Below, in pieces: positions 26,868 to 36,303 of a DNA stretch of 64,000 bases; position 1 is the first letter of the stretch; the number at the start of each line of letters is the position of its first letter. Source of the stretch: an uncultured Pseudomonas sp. Lineage in GTDB: Bacteria; Pseudomonadota; Gammaproteobacteria; Pseudomonadales; Pseudomonadaceae. The translations under genes and the position numbers were made by a program. Under the pieces are notes generated by a model that was given only the letters and a program-made list of their open reading frames with translations, was not told where the DNA came from and ran no database searches. Location: contig NZ_OX044366.1 of assembly GCF_943846705.1 (NCBI RefSeq), positions 1,116,001-1,180,000 of the forward strand, given 5' to 3'.

Positions 26868-27248
26868 GATGCTCATCCTTCCGCTTGTGGCGGGTCAGTG
26901 GTGTGTTGCGATGGAAGAATTATCCGGGTTGTCTCCGGCTCACCGTAGCCACAGCTGGATGAAATTGCAGCCAGAATAGATAGCTTGCTTTGTAACTGTT
27001 TTAGCTAAATTAGCACCAACTGTATTGGCCATAAGTGCTTTAACCTGACAAACACATAGAGGCAGCTAAAACTACTGCTTTTATGTAGTAAAAGCAGTGA
27101 TCGTCGACAGGTACAGTTATAAATTGACCCCCTAAAACAGCTGACCTGTTTTATAGGTTTTTGCCCGCGCAAAACACTTTCCTGATCGAGCGGACATAAA
27201 AAAGCCCGGCGAGTAAGCCGGGCTTTTTGTACGACCTAACAGCGCCCC
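26868..27248. other. Intergenic region between DUF1127 and pntB
   Basis: This is about 380 bp without a gene, AT-rich compared with its surroundings (26950-27160). It holds a perfect hairpin at 27074-27098 (ACTGCTTTTA-TGTAG-TAAAAGCAGT), a GTACAGTTATA half-site at 27111-27121 and the pntB terminator at 27199-27228. It is probably the regulatory region of the DUF1127 gene. I see no ORF or RNA gene I can support. Confidence 0.6.
27199..27228 (-). terminator. Terminator of the pnt operon
   Basis: AAAAAGCCCGGC-GAGTAA-GCCGGGCTTTTT has a perfect 12-bp stem with a 6-nt loop. The T-run serves either direction. It lies 20 bp after the pntB stop. Confidence 0.92.
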
Positions 27249-28685
27249 TTACTCGACCGCTTTAACCATATCTTCAATGACTTTCTTGGCGTCGCCGAAG
27301 ACCATCATGGTTTTGTCGAGGTAGAACAGTTCGTTGTCCAGGCCGGCGTAGCCGCTGGCCATCGAGCGCTTGTTGACGATCACGGTCTTGGCTTTGTAAG
27401 CCTCGAGGATCGGCATACCGGCGATCGGCGACGTCGGGTCGTTCTTCGCCGCCGGGTTGACCACGTCGTTGGCACCGAGCACCAGCACCACGTCGGCCTG
27501 GCCGAACTCGGAGTTGATGTCGTCCATCTCGAACACTTGCTCGTAAGGCACTTCGGCCTCAGCCAATAGGACGTTCATGTGGCCCGGCATACGCCCGGCA
27601 ACCGGGTGGATCGCGTACTTCACGGTCACACCACGGTGGGTCAGCTTCTCCGCCAGCTCCATCAGCGCGTGCTGGGCACGGGCCACTGCCAGGCCGTAAC
27701 CCGGCACGATGATCACGGTGTCGGCGTTGGTCAGCAGGAAGGCCGCATCGTCGCTCGAACCGGATTTAACCGGACGTGCTTCTTTGGCTCCGGCTGGGCC
27801 AGCTTCTGCTGGAGCGCCGCCGAAACCACCGAGGATCACGTTGAAGAACGAGCGGTTCATCGCCTTGCACATGATGTACGAGAGGATAGCGCCGGAGGAG
27901 CCCACCAGGGAGCCGGCGATGATCAGCATCGAGTTGTTCAGCGAGAAGCCGATACCGGCCGCCGCCCAGCCCGAGTAGCTGTTGAGCATCGACACCACGA
28001 CCGGCATGTCTGCACCGCCAATCGGGATGATGATCAGCACGCCGATCACGAAGGCCAAGGCCAGCAGGATGGCGAAGGCCGTCAGATCACCGGTGAAGGT
28101 GTACACCAGACCCAAACCGAGGATCGCCAGGCCGATGGCCAGGTTGACCCAGTGCTGTCCTTTGAACTGTACCGGTGCGCCCTGGAACAGGCGGAACTTG
28201 TACTTGCCCGACAACTTGCCGAAGGCGATCACCGAACCGGAGAAGGTGATGGCACCAATGGCAGCACCGAGGAACAGTTCCAGACGGTTACCGGCCGGAA
28301 TCGCATCGCCCAGTGCGGCAACGATACCCAAGGACTGCGGCTCGACCACGGCGGCAATGGCAATAAACACCGCAGCCAGGCCGATCATGCTGTGCATGAA
28401 GGCGACCAGCTCTGGCATCTTGGTCATTTCCACACGCTTGGCCATCACGGTACCGACAGTACCGCCGACCAGCAGGCCGACAATCACGTAGCCGATGCCA
28501 GCGGTGGCGATTTCCGCACCGAGCTTGTAGATCAGGGCAACGGTGGTCAGCACCGCCAAACCCATGCCGAGCATGCCGAACAGGTTGCCGCGACGCGAGG
28601 TCGTCGGGTGCGACAAGCCTTTAAGTGCCTGAATAAAGCAGATCGAGGCAACGAGGTAGAGCACGGTGATCAGATTCATACTCAT
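27249..28685 (-). CDS. pntB: NAD(P) transhydrogenase subunit beta
   Basis: This subunit has 478 residues. The start ATG at 28685 overlaps the pntAb stop (TGATG). About nine membrane helices in the first 270 residues are followed by the NADP(H)-binding domain dIII (VIIVPGYGLAVARAQHA; HPVAGRMPGHMNVLLAEA; VLVLGANDVVNPAA). The proton-translocating enzyme couples the proton gradient to NADPH formation. Confidence 0.97.
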   Translation of the reverse strand: MSMNLITVLYLVASICFIQALKGLSHPTTSRRGNLFGMLGMGLAVLTTVALIYKLGAEIATAGIGYVIVGLLVGGTVGTVMAKRVEMTKMPELVAFMHSMIGLAAVFIAIAAVVEPQSLGIVAALGDAIPAGNRLELFLGAAIGAITFSGSVIAFGKLSGKYKFRLFQGAPVQFKGQHWVNLAIGLAILGLGLVYTFTGDLTAFAILLALAFVIGVLIIIPIGGADMPVVVSMLNSYSGWAAAGIGFSLNNSMLIIAGSLVGSSGAILSYIMCKAMNRSFFNVILGGFGGAPAEAGPAGAKEARPVKSGSSDDAAFLLTNADTVIIVPGYGLAVARAQHALMELAEKLTHRGVTVKYAIHPVAGRMPGHMNVLLAEAEVPYEQVFEMDDINSEFGQADVVLVLGANDVVNPAAKNDPTSPIAGMPILEAYKAKTVIVNKRSMASGYAGLDNELFYLDKTMMVFGDAKKVIEDMVKAVE

Positions 28686-29002
28686 CAATGCTTCTCCCCT
28701 GCAGCGGCTTTCGGCGCTTTCTTCTTAAACATTTCCAGCATGCGCCGAGTGACCAGGAAGCCACCGAACACGTTGACCGCAGCCAGAGCCACCGCCAGGG
28801 TGCCCATGGTTTTACCCAGCGGGGTCACGGTCAGGGCAGCAGCCAGCATGGCGCCGACGATAACGATCGCGGAAATCGCGTTGGTCACCGCCATCAGCGG
28901 GGTATGCAGAGCCGGGGTCACGTTCCACACCACGTGGTAACCCACATAGATGGCCAGCGCAAAGATGATCAGGTTGTAGATGCCGTCGGAAATCATATCC
29001 AT
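28685..29002 (-). CDS. pntAb: NAD(P) transhydrogenase subunit alpha, membrane part
   Basis: The protein has 105 residues from the ATG at 29002 (MDMISDGIYNLIIFALAIYV), which has GGGGAG upstream. It contains three or four membrane helices that form part of the dII proton channel. The split of alpha into pntAa and pntAb is the normal arrangement in pseudomonads. Confidence 0.95.
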   Translation of the reverse strand: MDMISDGIYNLIIFALAIYVGYHVVWNVTPALHTPLMAVTNAISAIVIVGAMLAAALTVTPLGKTMGTLAVALAAVNVFGGFLVTRRMLEMFKKKAPKAAAGEKH

Positions 29003-29016
29003 GTGCGGTACTCCCC

Positions 29017-30138
29017 TTAGCCGTTGGTGCGCACGACGTTGCCGTCGCGGCACATCAGGCACGCGGCGACGATGTCGTCTTCAAGGTTGAGGTGGAACTT
29101 GCCTTCGCCGTCGATAACCAGCTTGAGGAAGTCCAGCAGGTTGCGTGCATACAGCGCCGACGCATCGGCCGGCACCAGGGCCGCCAGATTGCTGTGGCCG
29201 ACGATGGTCACGCCATGTTCCACCACCACTTGCTCGGCGACGGTCAGCGGGCAGTTACCGCCTTGCGCAGCGGCGAGGTCGATGATCACCGAGCCGGGCT
29301 TCATTTCCGCGACAGTGGCGGCATGCAGCAGGGTCGGTGCCTTGCGGCCCGGAATCAGCGCGGTGGTGATGACGATGTCAGCCAGCTTGGCCTTCTCGTG
29401 CACCGCCTTGGCCTGACGCTCCATCCACGAAGCCGGCATCGGCCGCGCGTAGCCGCCAACGCCCTGGGCGCATTCGCGCTCTTCATCGGTCTCGAACGGC
29501 ACATCGACGAACTTGGCGCCGAGCGATTCGATCTGCTCTTTAACCGCCGGACGCACGTCCGAAGCTTCGATCACCGCACCCAGGCGCTTGGCCGTGGCGA
29601 TGGCCTGCAAGCCCGCCACACCCGCACCGAGAATCAGAATGCGCGCGGCCTTAACGGTACCGGCAGCGGTCATCAGCATCGGCATAAAGCGCGGATAGTG
29701 GTGCGCCGCCAGCAGCACGGCTTTGTAGCCGGCGATGTTGGCTTGCGACGAGAGCACGTCCAGGCTCTGCGCGCGGGAGGTACGCGGTGCGGCCTCCAGG
29801 GCGAAGGCCGTCACGCCGCGGGCATTGATGCGCGCGATGGTCTCGTTGCTGAACGGGTTGAGCATGCCAACCAGCACAGCGCCAGTTTGCATGTGGGCCA
29901 GTTCAGCCTCCGTTGGCGCAACCACTTTCAGCACCAGATCGGCACCGAAGGCCGCGGTATCGTTACCGATAGCCGCGCCAACCGCTTCATAGGCACTGTC
30001 CGGAATGCTCGCGCTAACGCCAGCACCGCTCTGTACAGTCACCTGATGGCCTTGGCCGATCAGCTTCTTGATGGTTTCGGGAGTTGCGGCAACGCGCGTC
30101 TCACCAGCATGGGTTTCGAGAGGAACACCGATGTGCAC
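29017..30138 (-). CDS. pntAa: NAD(P) transhydrogenase subunit alpha, NAD-binding part
   Basis: The protein has 373 residues. It starts with GTG at 30138 (read as MHIGVPLETHAGETRVAATP), with AGGAG upstream. It is related to alanine dehydrogenase: the NAD-binding Rossmann motif is ILILGAGVAGLQAIATAKRLGA, followed by the mobile-loop region. It forms domain dI of the transhydrogenase and is the first gene of the pnt operon. Confidence 0.96.
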   Translation of the reverse strand: MHIGVPLETHAGETRVAATPETIKKLIGQGHQVTVQSGAGVSASIPDSAYEAVGAAIGNDTAAFGADLVLKVVAPTEAELAHMQTGAVLVGMLNPFSNETIARINARGVTAFALEAAPRTSRAQSLDVLSSQANIAGYKAVLLAAHHYPRFMPMLMTAAGTVKAARILILGAGVAGLQAIATAKRLGAVIEASDVRPAVKEQIESLGAKFVDVPFETDEERECAQGVGGYARPMPASWMERQAKAVHEKAKLADIVITTALIPGRKAPTLLHAATVAEMKPGSVIIDLAAAQGGNCPLTVAEQVVVEHGVTIVGHSNLAALVPADASALYARNLLDFLKLVIDGEGKFHLNLEDDIVAACLMCRDGNVVRTNG

Positions 30139-30677
30139 TTCAATTCTCCTGCGTGATCTTTTTGGTGAACCGGCGCACTGCGGGTGGCACGCGGGCATTG
30201 GGGAGGATCAGCACAATCCCGCTGCAAAGTGGCGGGGCCCGCATTCTGCCGGCGAACGCCAGTCCCTTCAAGAAGTTATGGAGTAAGAAATTTGCATTAC
30301 TACAAGTTATAGGTCTATGACTACTTTTCATACCTGGCGCAGGCCGCGTCGTTTCTGGCCTAAGCCTGTAATGGCGGTGCTTTCAGAGAAAAAAGCCATC
30401 CGTTTGATAGATGACAGCTGATTGAATCCTCTGATACGTGAAAGGTAGCGAACAGCGTGTAAAAAATACCCTACACGACAGCAACGACGGGCCTTAGCGG
30501 CTTTTGTCGCACGCATTTTATGTAGTCTGTTAACTCGCGCACTACCTGCTCGCTATACCGGCGCGAGGGCCCGGCGCAGCTGTTTTTGCGCCGATCGATC
30601 GGTGATTTGCTAAGCAAAAGATCAAGCGGACGGTTACCTAATCGCCTTGAACGACGCGCACCACGACGGCTTAGCGC
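30139..30677. other. Intergenic region between pntAa and gcdR
   Basis: This is 539 bp without a supported gene. The part next to pntAa must carry the pnt promoter (minus strand), most likely in the AT-rich stretch 30270-30330. The rest is ordinary base composition with short reading frames that look accidental. A weak hairpin GGCGCA...TGCGCC near 30570-30592 could terminate gcdR but lacks a good T-run in that direction. Confidence 0.5.
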
Positions 30678-31577
30678 TTACGCATGTCGGTAGCGCGCCG
30701 CCTCACTGACCAACCAATCACGGAACGCCGAGAGAGCTGCCGACTCAACCTTACGTTCCGGCACGATCAGGTAGTACGCGCGGTCGTTGTCCGATAGCGG
30801 TGTGTCGAAGGCGATCACCAGGCGCCCCTCATCCAGCTCACGGCGGATCAGAAAGGGCGGGATCAAGGCGATGCCCATCTCATGCATCGCCGCCTGAGCC
30901 AGCATCGAGAACAGCTCGTAACGCGGCCCCGTCATATCCCGCGCCGTGTTGACCCCCTGAGCACTGAACCACTGCCGCCAGGCGTAGGGCCGGGTGGTCT
31001 GCTGCAGCAGCGGTAACGTGGCAATCTGCTCGACACTGAACTGCGCCTGTTCACCGAGCAGCGCCGGGCTGCAGACCGGCATCGGGTTCTCCGCCATAAG
31101 CAGATGGGCCTGGGTACCCGACCACTCGCCGTCGCCGAAATACACTGCCGCATCAAACTCGGTATCGGCAAACAGAAACGGTCGCGTACGGTTGGTCAAG
31201 TTGACGGTGATTTCCGGATGCAGGCGCTGAAAGTCCTTGAGGCGTGGCAGCAACCACTGCGTACCGAAGGTCGGCACCACTGCCAACTCGATGCTCATGG
31301 CCCCTTGCTGGCCCATCACCGCCAGGGTGTCGCGTTCCACCGCATCGAGCTGCCCGGCAACGCGACGCGCATAGGATTGCCCGGCCTCCGTAAGCACCAC
31401 GCCCCGCCGCGAACGGCGAAACAGCTCGATATTAAGGAAGGCCTCCAGCCCGGCGATCTGCCGGCACACCGCGCCCTGGGTCAAGCTCAGCTCTTCAGCC
31501 GCCTTGGTGAAGCTCTGATGCCGGGCGGCGGACTCGAAAGCAATCAAAGCGGCAGTGCTGGGGATCTTTCGGCGCAT
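30678..31577 (-). CDS. gcdR: LysR-family activator of glutarate genes (GcdR-like)
   Basis: This LysR protein of the GcvA-like subgroup has 299 residues from the ATG at 31577 (MRRKIPSTAALIAFESAARH). The helix-turn-helix is at SFTKAAEELSLTQGAVCRQIAGLE. It is divergent from gcdH, the arrangement of GcdR/GcdH in Pseudomonas, where GcdR activates glutaryl-CoA dehydrogenase genes. The repeated element at 31643 and 41956 is its likely binding site. Confidence 0.88.
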   Translation of the reverse strand: MRRKIPSTAALIAFESAARHQSFTKAAEELSLTQGAVCRQIAGLEAFLNIELFRRSRRGVVLTEAGQSYARRVAGQLDAVERDTLAVMGQQGAMSIELAVVPTFGTQWLLPRLKDFQRLHPEITVNLTNRTRPFLFADTEFDAAVYFGDGEWSGTQAHLLMAENPMPVCSPALLGEQAQFSVEQIATLPLLQQTTRPYAWRQWFSAQGVNTARDMTGPRYELFSMLAQAAMHEMGIALIPPFLIRRELDEGRLVIAFDTPLSDNDRAYYLIVPERKVESAALSAFRDWLVSEAARYRHA

Positions 31578-31642
31578 CTGTGCGTCACTCTCACTTAAAC
31601 AGGTCAAATACCAGCACTAACACTATCCCGAAGTGAGCAAAC

Positions 31643-31697
31643 CGCACAACAGCGTGCGCAATACTCGTTTGCCTGCTGGTTATAAGCCGCCTAGGAT
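31643..31697 (+). promoter_or_regulatory. gcdH promoter with putative GcdR box
   Basis: The element has an inverted repeat CGCAC-N6-GTGCG (31643-31658), then a conserved tail to TTTGCC (31673). The core promoter is TTGCCT (31669-31674), a 17-bp spacer and TAGGAT (31692-31697). The same 31-bp block, 26 of 31 identical and at identical distance from the -10, precedes gcdG at 41956. The location of the box just upstream of the -35 fits a LysR activator. Confidence 0.7.
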
Positions 31698-31774
31698 CAA
31701 TCACACTGACCCGCGGGCGCAGCACAACTGCACAGACGCCTGCCCTATTACTGTCTGAACTCGAGGTTTTCGCG

Positions 31775-32953
31775 ATGGCCAAGGCAAGCTTCAACTGGAT
31801 CGACCCGCTGCTGCTGGATCAACAGCTCACCGAAGAAGAGCGCATGGTGCGCGACAGCGCCCAGCAGTTTGCCGCCGACAAGCTCAAGCCACGGGTGATC
31901 GAAGCCTTCCGCCACGAGCAGACTGACCCGAAAATTTTCCGCGAAATGGGCGACACCGGCCTGCTCGGCGCGACCATCCCCGAAGCCTACGGCGGCAGCG
32001 GCCTGAACTATGTGTGTTACGGCCTGATTGCCCGCGAAGTCGAGCGTGTCGACTCCGGCTATCGCTCGATGATGAGCGTGCAATCCTCCCTGGTGATGGT
32101 GCCAATCAATGAATTTGGCAATGAAGCCACCAAGCAGAAGTACCTGCCCAAGCTGGCCACCGGCGAGTACATCGGCTGCTTCGGCCTGACCGAACCCGAT
32201 CACGGCTCCGACCCAGGCAGCATGATCACCCGTGCCAAGAAGGTCGACGGCGGCTATCGCCTGACCGGGGCCAAAATGTGGATCACCAACAGCCCAATCG
32301 CCGATGTATTCGTGGTCTGGGCCAAGGACGATGCCGGCGAAATCCGTGGTTTCGTTCTGGAAAAAGGCTGGCAGGGCCTGAGCACCCCAGCGATTCACGG
32401 CAAGGTCGGCCTGCGCGCCTCGATCACCGGTGAAATCGTTATGGATAACGTGTTCTGCCCGGAAGAGAACGCCTTCCCCGACGTGCGCGGCCTGAAAGGC
32501 CCGTTCACCTGCCTCAACTCCGCCCGCTATGGCATCAGCTGGGGCGCACTGGGTGCCGCCGAAGACTGCTGGCACACCGCGCGCCAGTACACCCTTGACC
32601 GCAAGCAGTTCGGTCGCCCGCTGGCGCAAACGCAGCTGATCCAGAAGAAGCTGGCCGACATGCAGACTGAAATCACCCTGGCTCTGCAAGGCTGCCTGCG
32701 CCTCGGCCGGATGAAAGACGAAGGCACGGCGGCGGTGGAAATCACCTCGATCATGAAGCGCAACAGCTGCGGCAAGTCCCTGGACATCGCCCGTATGGCC
32801 CGCGACATGCTCGGCGGCAACGGCATCAGCGACGAATTCGGCGTGGCCCGCCACTTGGTCAACCTGGAAGTGGTGAACACCTATGAAGGCACTCACGACG
32901 TCCACGCGCTGATCCTCGGCCGCGCGCAGACCGGCCTGCAAGCGTTCTTCTGA
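31775..32953 (+). CDS. gcdH: Glutaryl-CoA dehydrogenase
   Basis: This acyl-CoA dehydrogenase has 392 residues. It has the FAD-binding motifs CFGLTEPDHGSDPGSM and MWITNSPIADVFVVW, the C-terminal VNTYEGTHDVHALILGRAQTG and the catalytic Glu in YEGTHD. It oxidises and decarboxylates glutaryl-CoA to crotonyl-CoA, passing electrons to ETF. It is divergent from gcdR. The CoA-transferase gene gcdG normally follows directly; here only a fragment of a related gene does. Confidence 0.95.
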   Translation: MAKASFNWIDPLLLDQQLTEEERMVRDSAQQFAADKLKPRVIEAFRHEQTDPKIFREMGDTGLLGATIPEAYGGSGLNYVCYGLIAREVERVDSGYRSMMSVQSSLVMVPINEFGNEATKQKYLPKLATGEYIGCFGLTEPDHGSDPGSMITRAKKVDGGYRLTGAKMWITNSPIADVFVVWAKDDAGEIRGFVLEKGWQGLSTPAIHGKVGLRASITGEIVMDNVFCPEENAFPDVRGLKGPFTCLNSARYGISWGALGAAEDCWHTARQYTLDRKQFGRPLAQTQLIQKKLADMQTEITLALQGCLRLGRMKDEGTAAVEITSIMKRNSCGKSLDIARMARDMLGGNGISDEFGVARHLVNLEVVNTYEGTHDVHALILGRAQTGLQAFF

Positions 32954-33094
32954 TCAGCGACGCAACAGCAACAACGGACGAGTGGCCAAACTATTCGTCC
33001 GTTGTCGTATCGGCCCCTGAGCTGCCCAGACCATCTGCATGCAGACTCCGCGTGAGAGAACCTGAAAATGCCAGGCACACTCGCTTGCACAGTG

Positions 33095-33388
33095 GGTAGG
33101 GTGGCAAATCCAGCACCCTGCCATATCTTCCCGAGCGCCGATGGGGCGTTCTTTCTCGCGGTCAGCAATAACCAGCAATTTGCCGAACTGAGCGCGTTGG
33201 CGGGCCAGCAGCAGTGGAAAAATGACCCGCGCTTCGCCAGCCAGCACGCTCGTTATCAGCACAAGGCCGAATTGACTGCCCTGCTGCGCCGCCACACGGT
33301 AGAGCATCGCACCGCAGAATGGGTCGCCGCTCTGCGTTGGGCCGGTGTGCCCTGTGTTGCACTCGTCCCCCGTGAGGCCGACGGCTGA
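33095..33388 (+). pseudogene. C-terminal fragment of a CaiB/BaiF CoA-transferase
   Basis: A frame ending at the TGA at 33388 encodes about 98 residues that align with the C-terminal part of class III CoA-transferases: FPSADG...QF, NDPRF, AELTALLR, TAEWVAALRWAGVPC. About 42 of 84 residues match GcdG at 42086, so it is not a recent copy of that gene. The N-terminal two thirds, with the catalytic Asp, are absent. It lies where gcdG usually stands, after gcdH. Confidence 0.75.
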
Positions 33389-33464
33389 GAGAAAAACCGG
33401 GCAGCAATTGAATACCCCCTAGAGCAGCATTGACGCTGCGACTAGATTTCGAGGTTTACCGTCC

Positions 33465-34856
33465 ATGCACCCTGAGCTTTCCACCGCGGCCGAGGCCATG
33501 AACTGGCTGCAGGCTAACGATATACGTCGGGTTGAGCTGGTCTTCGCCGACCTGACCAGCGTGGCTCGCGGCAAGATCATGAGCACCGCCAGCTTTATCG
33601 AGACGCAGGGGGCGAAAATGCCCTCGCTGTTCCTCGGTCTGACCGTCACTGGCAGCGAGCCACCGCAAGTGTTCAAGCGGATCTTCCCGCCGACCTTCCC
33701 CGATATGGCCATGCGTCCTGACTGGCGCACCCTGGTACGCGACCCTCTGGCTGGCGTACCGACGGCCACGCTGATCTGCGATATTGAAGCGAGCTTCACC
33801 GCCGCCGATGGTCACTGCCAGTACGAGGTCGCCGAACTGTCACCTCGGCAGATCCTCAAGCGCACCCTGTCTCGCCTGCAGGCCGCTGGTTACACCGCCA
33901 AGGTGGCACCGGAGCTGGAATTCTTCCTAGTACACCCGCAGCGTGCCGCCGATGGTGGCCTGCAAGTGGCCCACGGCATGTCGGCCCAGGTGCCGCATAT
34001 CGAAAGCTCGCATGACCTGGCCTCGGCGGAAACCGCTAGCACCTTCGCGCCGTTCTTCGATGAGCTGTGGGCGGCCTGCGAAGCGCAAGGCATCCCGATT
34101 ACCGGCTACGGCCATGAGTCGGCGCTGGGGCAATACGAGGTCAATTTCGCCCCCGGTGAGCCGCTGGCCCAGGCCGACGCCGTGTTCCGTTTCAAACGTC
34201 TGAGCCGTGAAATTGCCCGTCGTCATGGCTGTCTGGCGACCTTTATGGCCAAACCCTATTTGAGCGAACCGGGTAACGGCTTGCACTGGCATATCAGCCT
34301 GGCCGACGCACAAGGCAACAACCCCTTTACCGCTGCCGACAGCTCGCCGCACCCGCGCCTGCAACACTTTATCGGCGGCTGGCAGGCCTCGGCCCGGGCC
34401 TCGATGGCGATTCTTGCGCCCTATGCCCACTCCTATGTCCGCCTGCAGCGCCCGGATGCCTCGCCGGCCAGCATCGAGTGGGGCTATGACAACCGCACGG
34501 CGGCATTTCGGGTACCGCACTCCGACCCGGCCAACCGCCGGGTCGAACACCGCCTGCCGGGTGGCGATGCCAACCCTTACCTGTGCTTGGCGCTGATGCT
34601 CAGCGCGGGCCTGAGCGGGATGCAGCAACAGATCGAACCCGGCCCGGAAGTCAGCGACCGTCCGGCGGTGTCTGAACGCGGCGCGTTGCCGGCGGACCTG
34701 AGCGAGGCGCTGGTGGACTTGCAGGCATGCCCGATCCTCGGCGAGGCGTTCGGGGCACCGTTTATCGAGCTGTACAGCATGATCAAACAACATGAATTGA
34801 GCGAACAGGCCGCCGACGCGGACTTCGCCATCAAGCATTTGCTAGCCAGAAGCTAA
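33465..34856 (+). CDS. Glutamine synthetase-family gamma-glutamylpolyamine synthetase
   Basis: This glutamine synthetase fold protein has 463 residues. The metal/glutamate-binding motif is APELEFFL, and the catalytic His-bearing segment is NGLHWHISL. It lacks the tyrosine adenylylation region of GlnA, and its N-terminus (VELVFADLTSVARGKIM) is that of the PauA/SpuB group, which ligates glutamate to putrescine or cadaverine. The next gene is a SpuC-like aminotransferase. The preferred amine cannot be read from the sequence; cadaverine would fit the surrounding lysine genes. Confidence 0.85.
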   Translation: MHPELSTAAEAMNWLQANDIRRVELVFADLTSVARGKIMSTASFIETQGAKMPSLFLGLTVTGSEPPQVFKRIFPPTFPDMAMRPDWRTLVRDPLAGVPTATLICDIEASFTAADGHCQYEVAELSPRQILKRTLSRLQAAGYTAKVAPELEFFLVHPQRAADGGLQVAHGMSAQVPHIESSHDLASAETASTFAPFFDELWAACEAQGIPITGYGHESALGQYEVNFAPGEPLAQADAVFRFKRLSREIARRHGCLATFMAKPYLSEPGNGLHWHISLADAQGNNPFTAADSSPHPRLQHFIGGWQASARASMAILAPYAHSYVRLQRPDASPASIEWGYDNRTAAFRVPHSDPANRRVEHRLPGGDANPYLCLALMLSAGLSGMQQQIEPGPEVSDRPAVSERGALPADLSEALVDLQACPILGEAFGAPFIELYSMIKQHELSEQAADADFAIKHLLARS

Positions 34857-34906
34857 TTTGCTGGCGACCCGATCGGTCGCCGCCCTGCCACGACTTTGGA
34901 GGCGCT

Positions 34907-36274
34907 ATGAGCACTACCCAGAACAACCCGCAAACCCAGAAATGGCAAGCCATGAGTCGCGACCATCACCTGGCACCATTCAGCGACTATCAACAGCTGA
35001 GCGACAGCGGCCCGCGGATAATCGTCAAGGGTGATGGCGTGTACGTGTGGGACAGCGAAGGCAACAAGATTCTTGATGGCATGGCCGGCCTCTGGTGCGC
35101 CGCCATTGGCTATGGCCGCGATGAACTGGCTGACGCCGCCAGCAAGCAAATGAAAGAGCTGCCGTTCTACAACACCTTCTTTATGACCGCCCACCCGCCG
35201 GTGCTAGAACTGGCCAAGGTGATCGCCGAGATCGCGCCGAAGGGGCTGAACCATGTGTTCTTCACCGGCTCTGGCTCGGAAGGCAACGACACCATGCTGC
35301 GCCTGGTGCGCCACTACTGGACGCTCAAGGGCCAACCGCAGAAGCAGGTGATCATCGGCCGTCACAACGGCTACCACGGCTCCACTGTGGCCGGTGCCGC
35401 GCTGGGTGGCATGGCTGGCATGCACGCCCAGGGCGGCGTGGTTCCAGACATCGTGCATATTGCCCAGCCATACTGGTTCGCTGAAGGTGGCGACATGAGC
35501 CCTGCAGCATTCGGCATCTGGGCGGCCGAGCAGCTGGAAGCGAAGATTCTTGAAGTCGGCGTGGACAAGGTAGCGGCCTTTATCGCCGAGCCGATCCAGG
35601 GCGCGGGCGGCGTGATCGTGCCGCCGGAAACCTACTGGCCGAAGGTCCGCGAAATTCTCGACAAATACGACATCCTGTTTGTCGCCGACGAAGTGATCTG
35701 CGGCTTCGGCCGCACCGGTGAATGGTTCGGCAGCGACTACTATGGCAACAGCCCTGACCTGATGACCATCGCCAAGGGCCTGACCTCCGGTTATATCCCC
35801 ATGGGCGGCTTGATCGTCGGCGACAAGGTGTTCGATGTGATCAAGACTGGTGGCGATTTCAACCACGGCTTCACCTACTCCGGTCACCCGGTGGCGGCTG
35901 CCGTTGCCCTGGAAAACATCCGCATCCTGCGCGACGAGAAGATCCTCGAAACCGTGCGCGAAGAAACCGCGCCCTACTTGCAACAGCGTCTGCGCGAGCT
36001 GCTGGATCATCCGCTGGTCGGTGAGGTGCGTGGTGTTGGCATGCTCGGAGCCATCGAGCTGGTCAAAGACAAGACCAGCCGCAGCCGTTATGAAGATAAG
36101 GGCGCCGGCATGATCTGCCGCGGCCACTGCTTCAACAATGGGCTGATCATGCGCGCCGTCGGCGACACCATGATCATCGCGCCGCCGCTGGTGATCAGCA
36201 AAAGCGAGATCGACGAACTGGTGAGCAAGGCACGTCTATGCCTGGATCTGACCCTAGAGGATCTGCAGGGCTAA
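34907..36274 (+). CDS. Class III aminotransferase, SpuC-like (diamine:pyruvate)
   Basis: This PLP enzyme has 455 residues, with GGAGG before its ATG. Motifs are the phosphate-binding GSGSEGNDTMLRLVR, the NGYHGSTVAGAALGG segment, DEVICGFGRTG and the Schiff-base Lys in TIAKGLTSGYIPMGG. It is closest in pattern to SpuC, which moves an amino group from putrescine, cadaverine or their glutamyl forms to pyruvate. It is 50 bp downstream of the gamma-glutamyl-amine synthetase. Confidence 0.85.
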   Translation: MSTTQNNPQTQKWQAMSRDHHLAPFSDYQQLSDSGPRIIVKGDGVYVWDSEGNKILDGMAGLWCAAIGYGRDELADAASKQMKELPFYNTFFMTAHPPVLELAKVIAEIAPKGLNHVFFTGSGSEGNDTMLRLVRHYWTLKGQPQKQVIIGRHNGYHGSTVAGAALGGMAGMHAQGGVVPDIVHIAQPYWFAEGGDMSPAAFGIWAAEQLEAKILEVGVDKVAAFIAEPIQGAGGVIVPPETYWPKVREILDKYDILFVADEVICGFGRTGEWFGSDYYGNSPDLMTIAKGLTSGYIPMGGLIVGDKVFDVIKTGGDFNHGFTYSGHPVAAAVALENIRILRDEKILETVREETAPYLQQRLRELLDHPLVGEVRGVGMLGAIELVKDKTSRSRYEDKGAGMICRGHCFNNGLIMRAVGDTMIIAPPLVISKSEIDELVSKARLCLDLTLEDLQG

Positions 36275-36303
36275 GCGCCTGCTGACGGTTACTCCAGCCG
36301 CCA

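Noticed and set aside
27579..28940. A 453-codon plus-strand frame opposite pntB
   Set aside because: It is a shadow of the pntB/pntAb coding strand, low-complexity and rich in His, Gln and Asp, with no ribosome site.
30328..30516. A 62-codon minus-strand frame between pntAa and gcdR
   Set aside because: It has no ribosome site, no domain and no neighbour logic; chance is more likely.
31748..32941. A 397-codon minus-strand frame opposite gcdH
   Set aside because: gcdH on the plus strand is a clear acyl-CoA dehydrogenase; the antisense frame follows from its third-position GC.
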